NCBI RefSeq assembly: GCF_900112485.1
Contig: NZ_FOMG01000013.1
Coordinates: 31,317 to 95,316 of the forward strand
Length of the DNA: 64,000 nucleotides
Source of the DNA: Clostridium uliginosum
Lineage (GTDB): Bacteria > Bacillota > Clostridia > Clostridiales > Clostridiaceae
Direction of reading: 5' to 3'
Each line of letters opens with the position of its first letter. The stretch's first letter is position 1. Below, piece after piece: positions 63,997-64,000 of the stretch. The position numbers and the translations under genes were made by a program. The notes beneath the pieces are model-generated. The model saw nothing but the letters and a program-made list of their open reading frames with translations. It did no database searches and was not told the origin of the DNA.

Positions 63997-64000
63997 ACAA

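Noticed and set aside
1..64000. CRISPR arrays, tRNA or rRNA genes and complete insertion sequences
   Set aside because: No evenly spaced identical repeats with unique spacers, no cloverleaf or rRNA-like segments noticed, and no transposase frame; the repeats seen are palindromic noncoding elements.

Overview
The window reads as chromosomal DNA of a low-GC, anaerobic, Gram-positive Clostridium of the C. beijerinckii/butyricum kind. The evidence is the very high A+T content, strong AGGAGG-type ribosome sites, frequent TTG/GTG starts, two oxygen-sensitive glycyl radical enzymes with their activases, an arginine deiminase pathway and a choline-binding-like cell-wall hydrolase. I cannot name the species. 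There are no rRNA or tRNA genes, no CRISPR array and no transposase gene. About 48 protein genes are supported; two (8558-9328 and 61414-62139) are on the minus strand.

Layout. 1-6831: a PocR-type sensor (cut by the window edge) and an AraC-type response regulator, then a B12-independent glycyl radical diol dehydratase, its activase and a pentapeptide-repeat protein. 7361-23120: a HAD phosphatase, a divergent DeoR/IolR-like repressor and a myo-inositol catabolic operon (Fe-alcohol dehydrogenase, iolJ, iolC, iolB, iolD, iolG, iolE, sodium-solute symporter), followed by a crotonase, a propionate-type CoA-transferase and an acyl-CoA dehydrogenase. 23466-30210: a compact chemotaxis set (cheY, cheA, cheW, an MCP, cheR, cheB). 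30423-35194: a tautomerase, a PocR-LuxR regulator, a Cache histidine kinase and a receiver-HD regulator. 35586-40595: a TolC-like / HlyD / MacB-type efflux operon between two nearly identical terminator repeats. 40874-46506: 4-hydroxyphenylacetate decarboxylase (large and small subunit, an MFS transporter and the activase), a p-cresol-forming system. 47299-54705: an AI-2E-type permease, DegV, a two-domain autolysin, a Sel1 protein and a GltS glutamate carrier. 55495-60340: arcA-arcB-arcC plus a YfcC-type arginine/ornithine exchanger. 60797-63720: a small membrane protein, a HEAT-like protein and peptidase T.

How the genes work together. The inositol operon lacks a malonate-semialdehyde dehydrogenase (iolA) but starts with an iron alcohol dehydrogenase and is followed by a CoA-transferase, an enoyl-CoA hydratase and an acyl-CoA dehydrogenase. 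Together these could take malonate semialdehyde through 3-hydroxypropionate, 3-hydroxypropionyl-CoA and acryloyl-CoA to propionate, a fermentative inositol-to-propionate route. The sensor/regulator pair at the start has lost both phosphotransfer residues (His to Asn in the kinase, Asp to Asn in the receiver) and the kinase N-box Asn. This suggests a PocR-dependent switch that no longer uses phosphate, next to the diol dehydratase.

The intergenic DNA carries several dispersed palindromic families: a GGCACAT-ended hairpin repeat in more than a dozen copies, a roughly 280-bp MITE-like element in three copies (one nested inside the first family), a 138-bp element with perfect 16-bp terminal inverted repeats, and a roughly 210-bp folded element. 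Some of them supply the last codons of the genes they follow.
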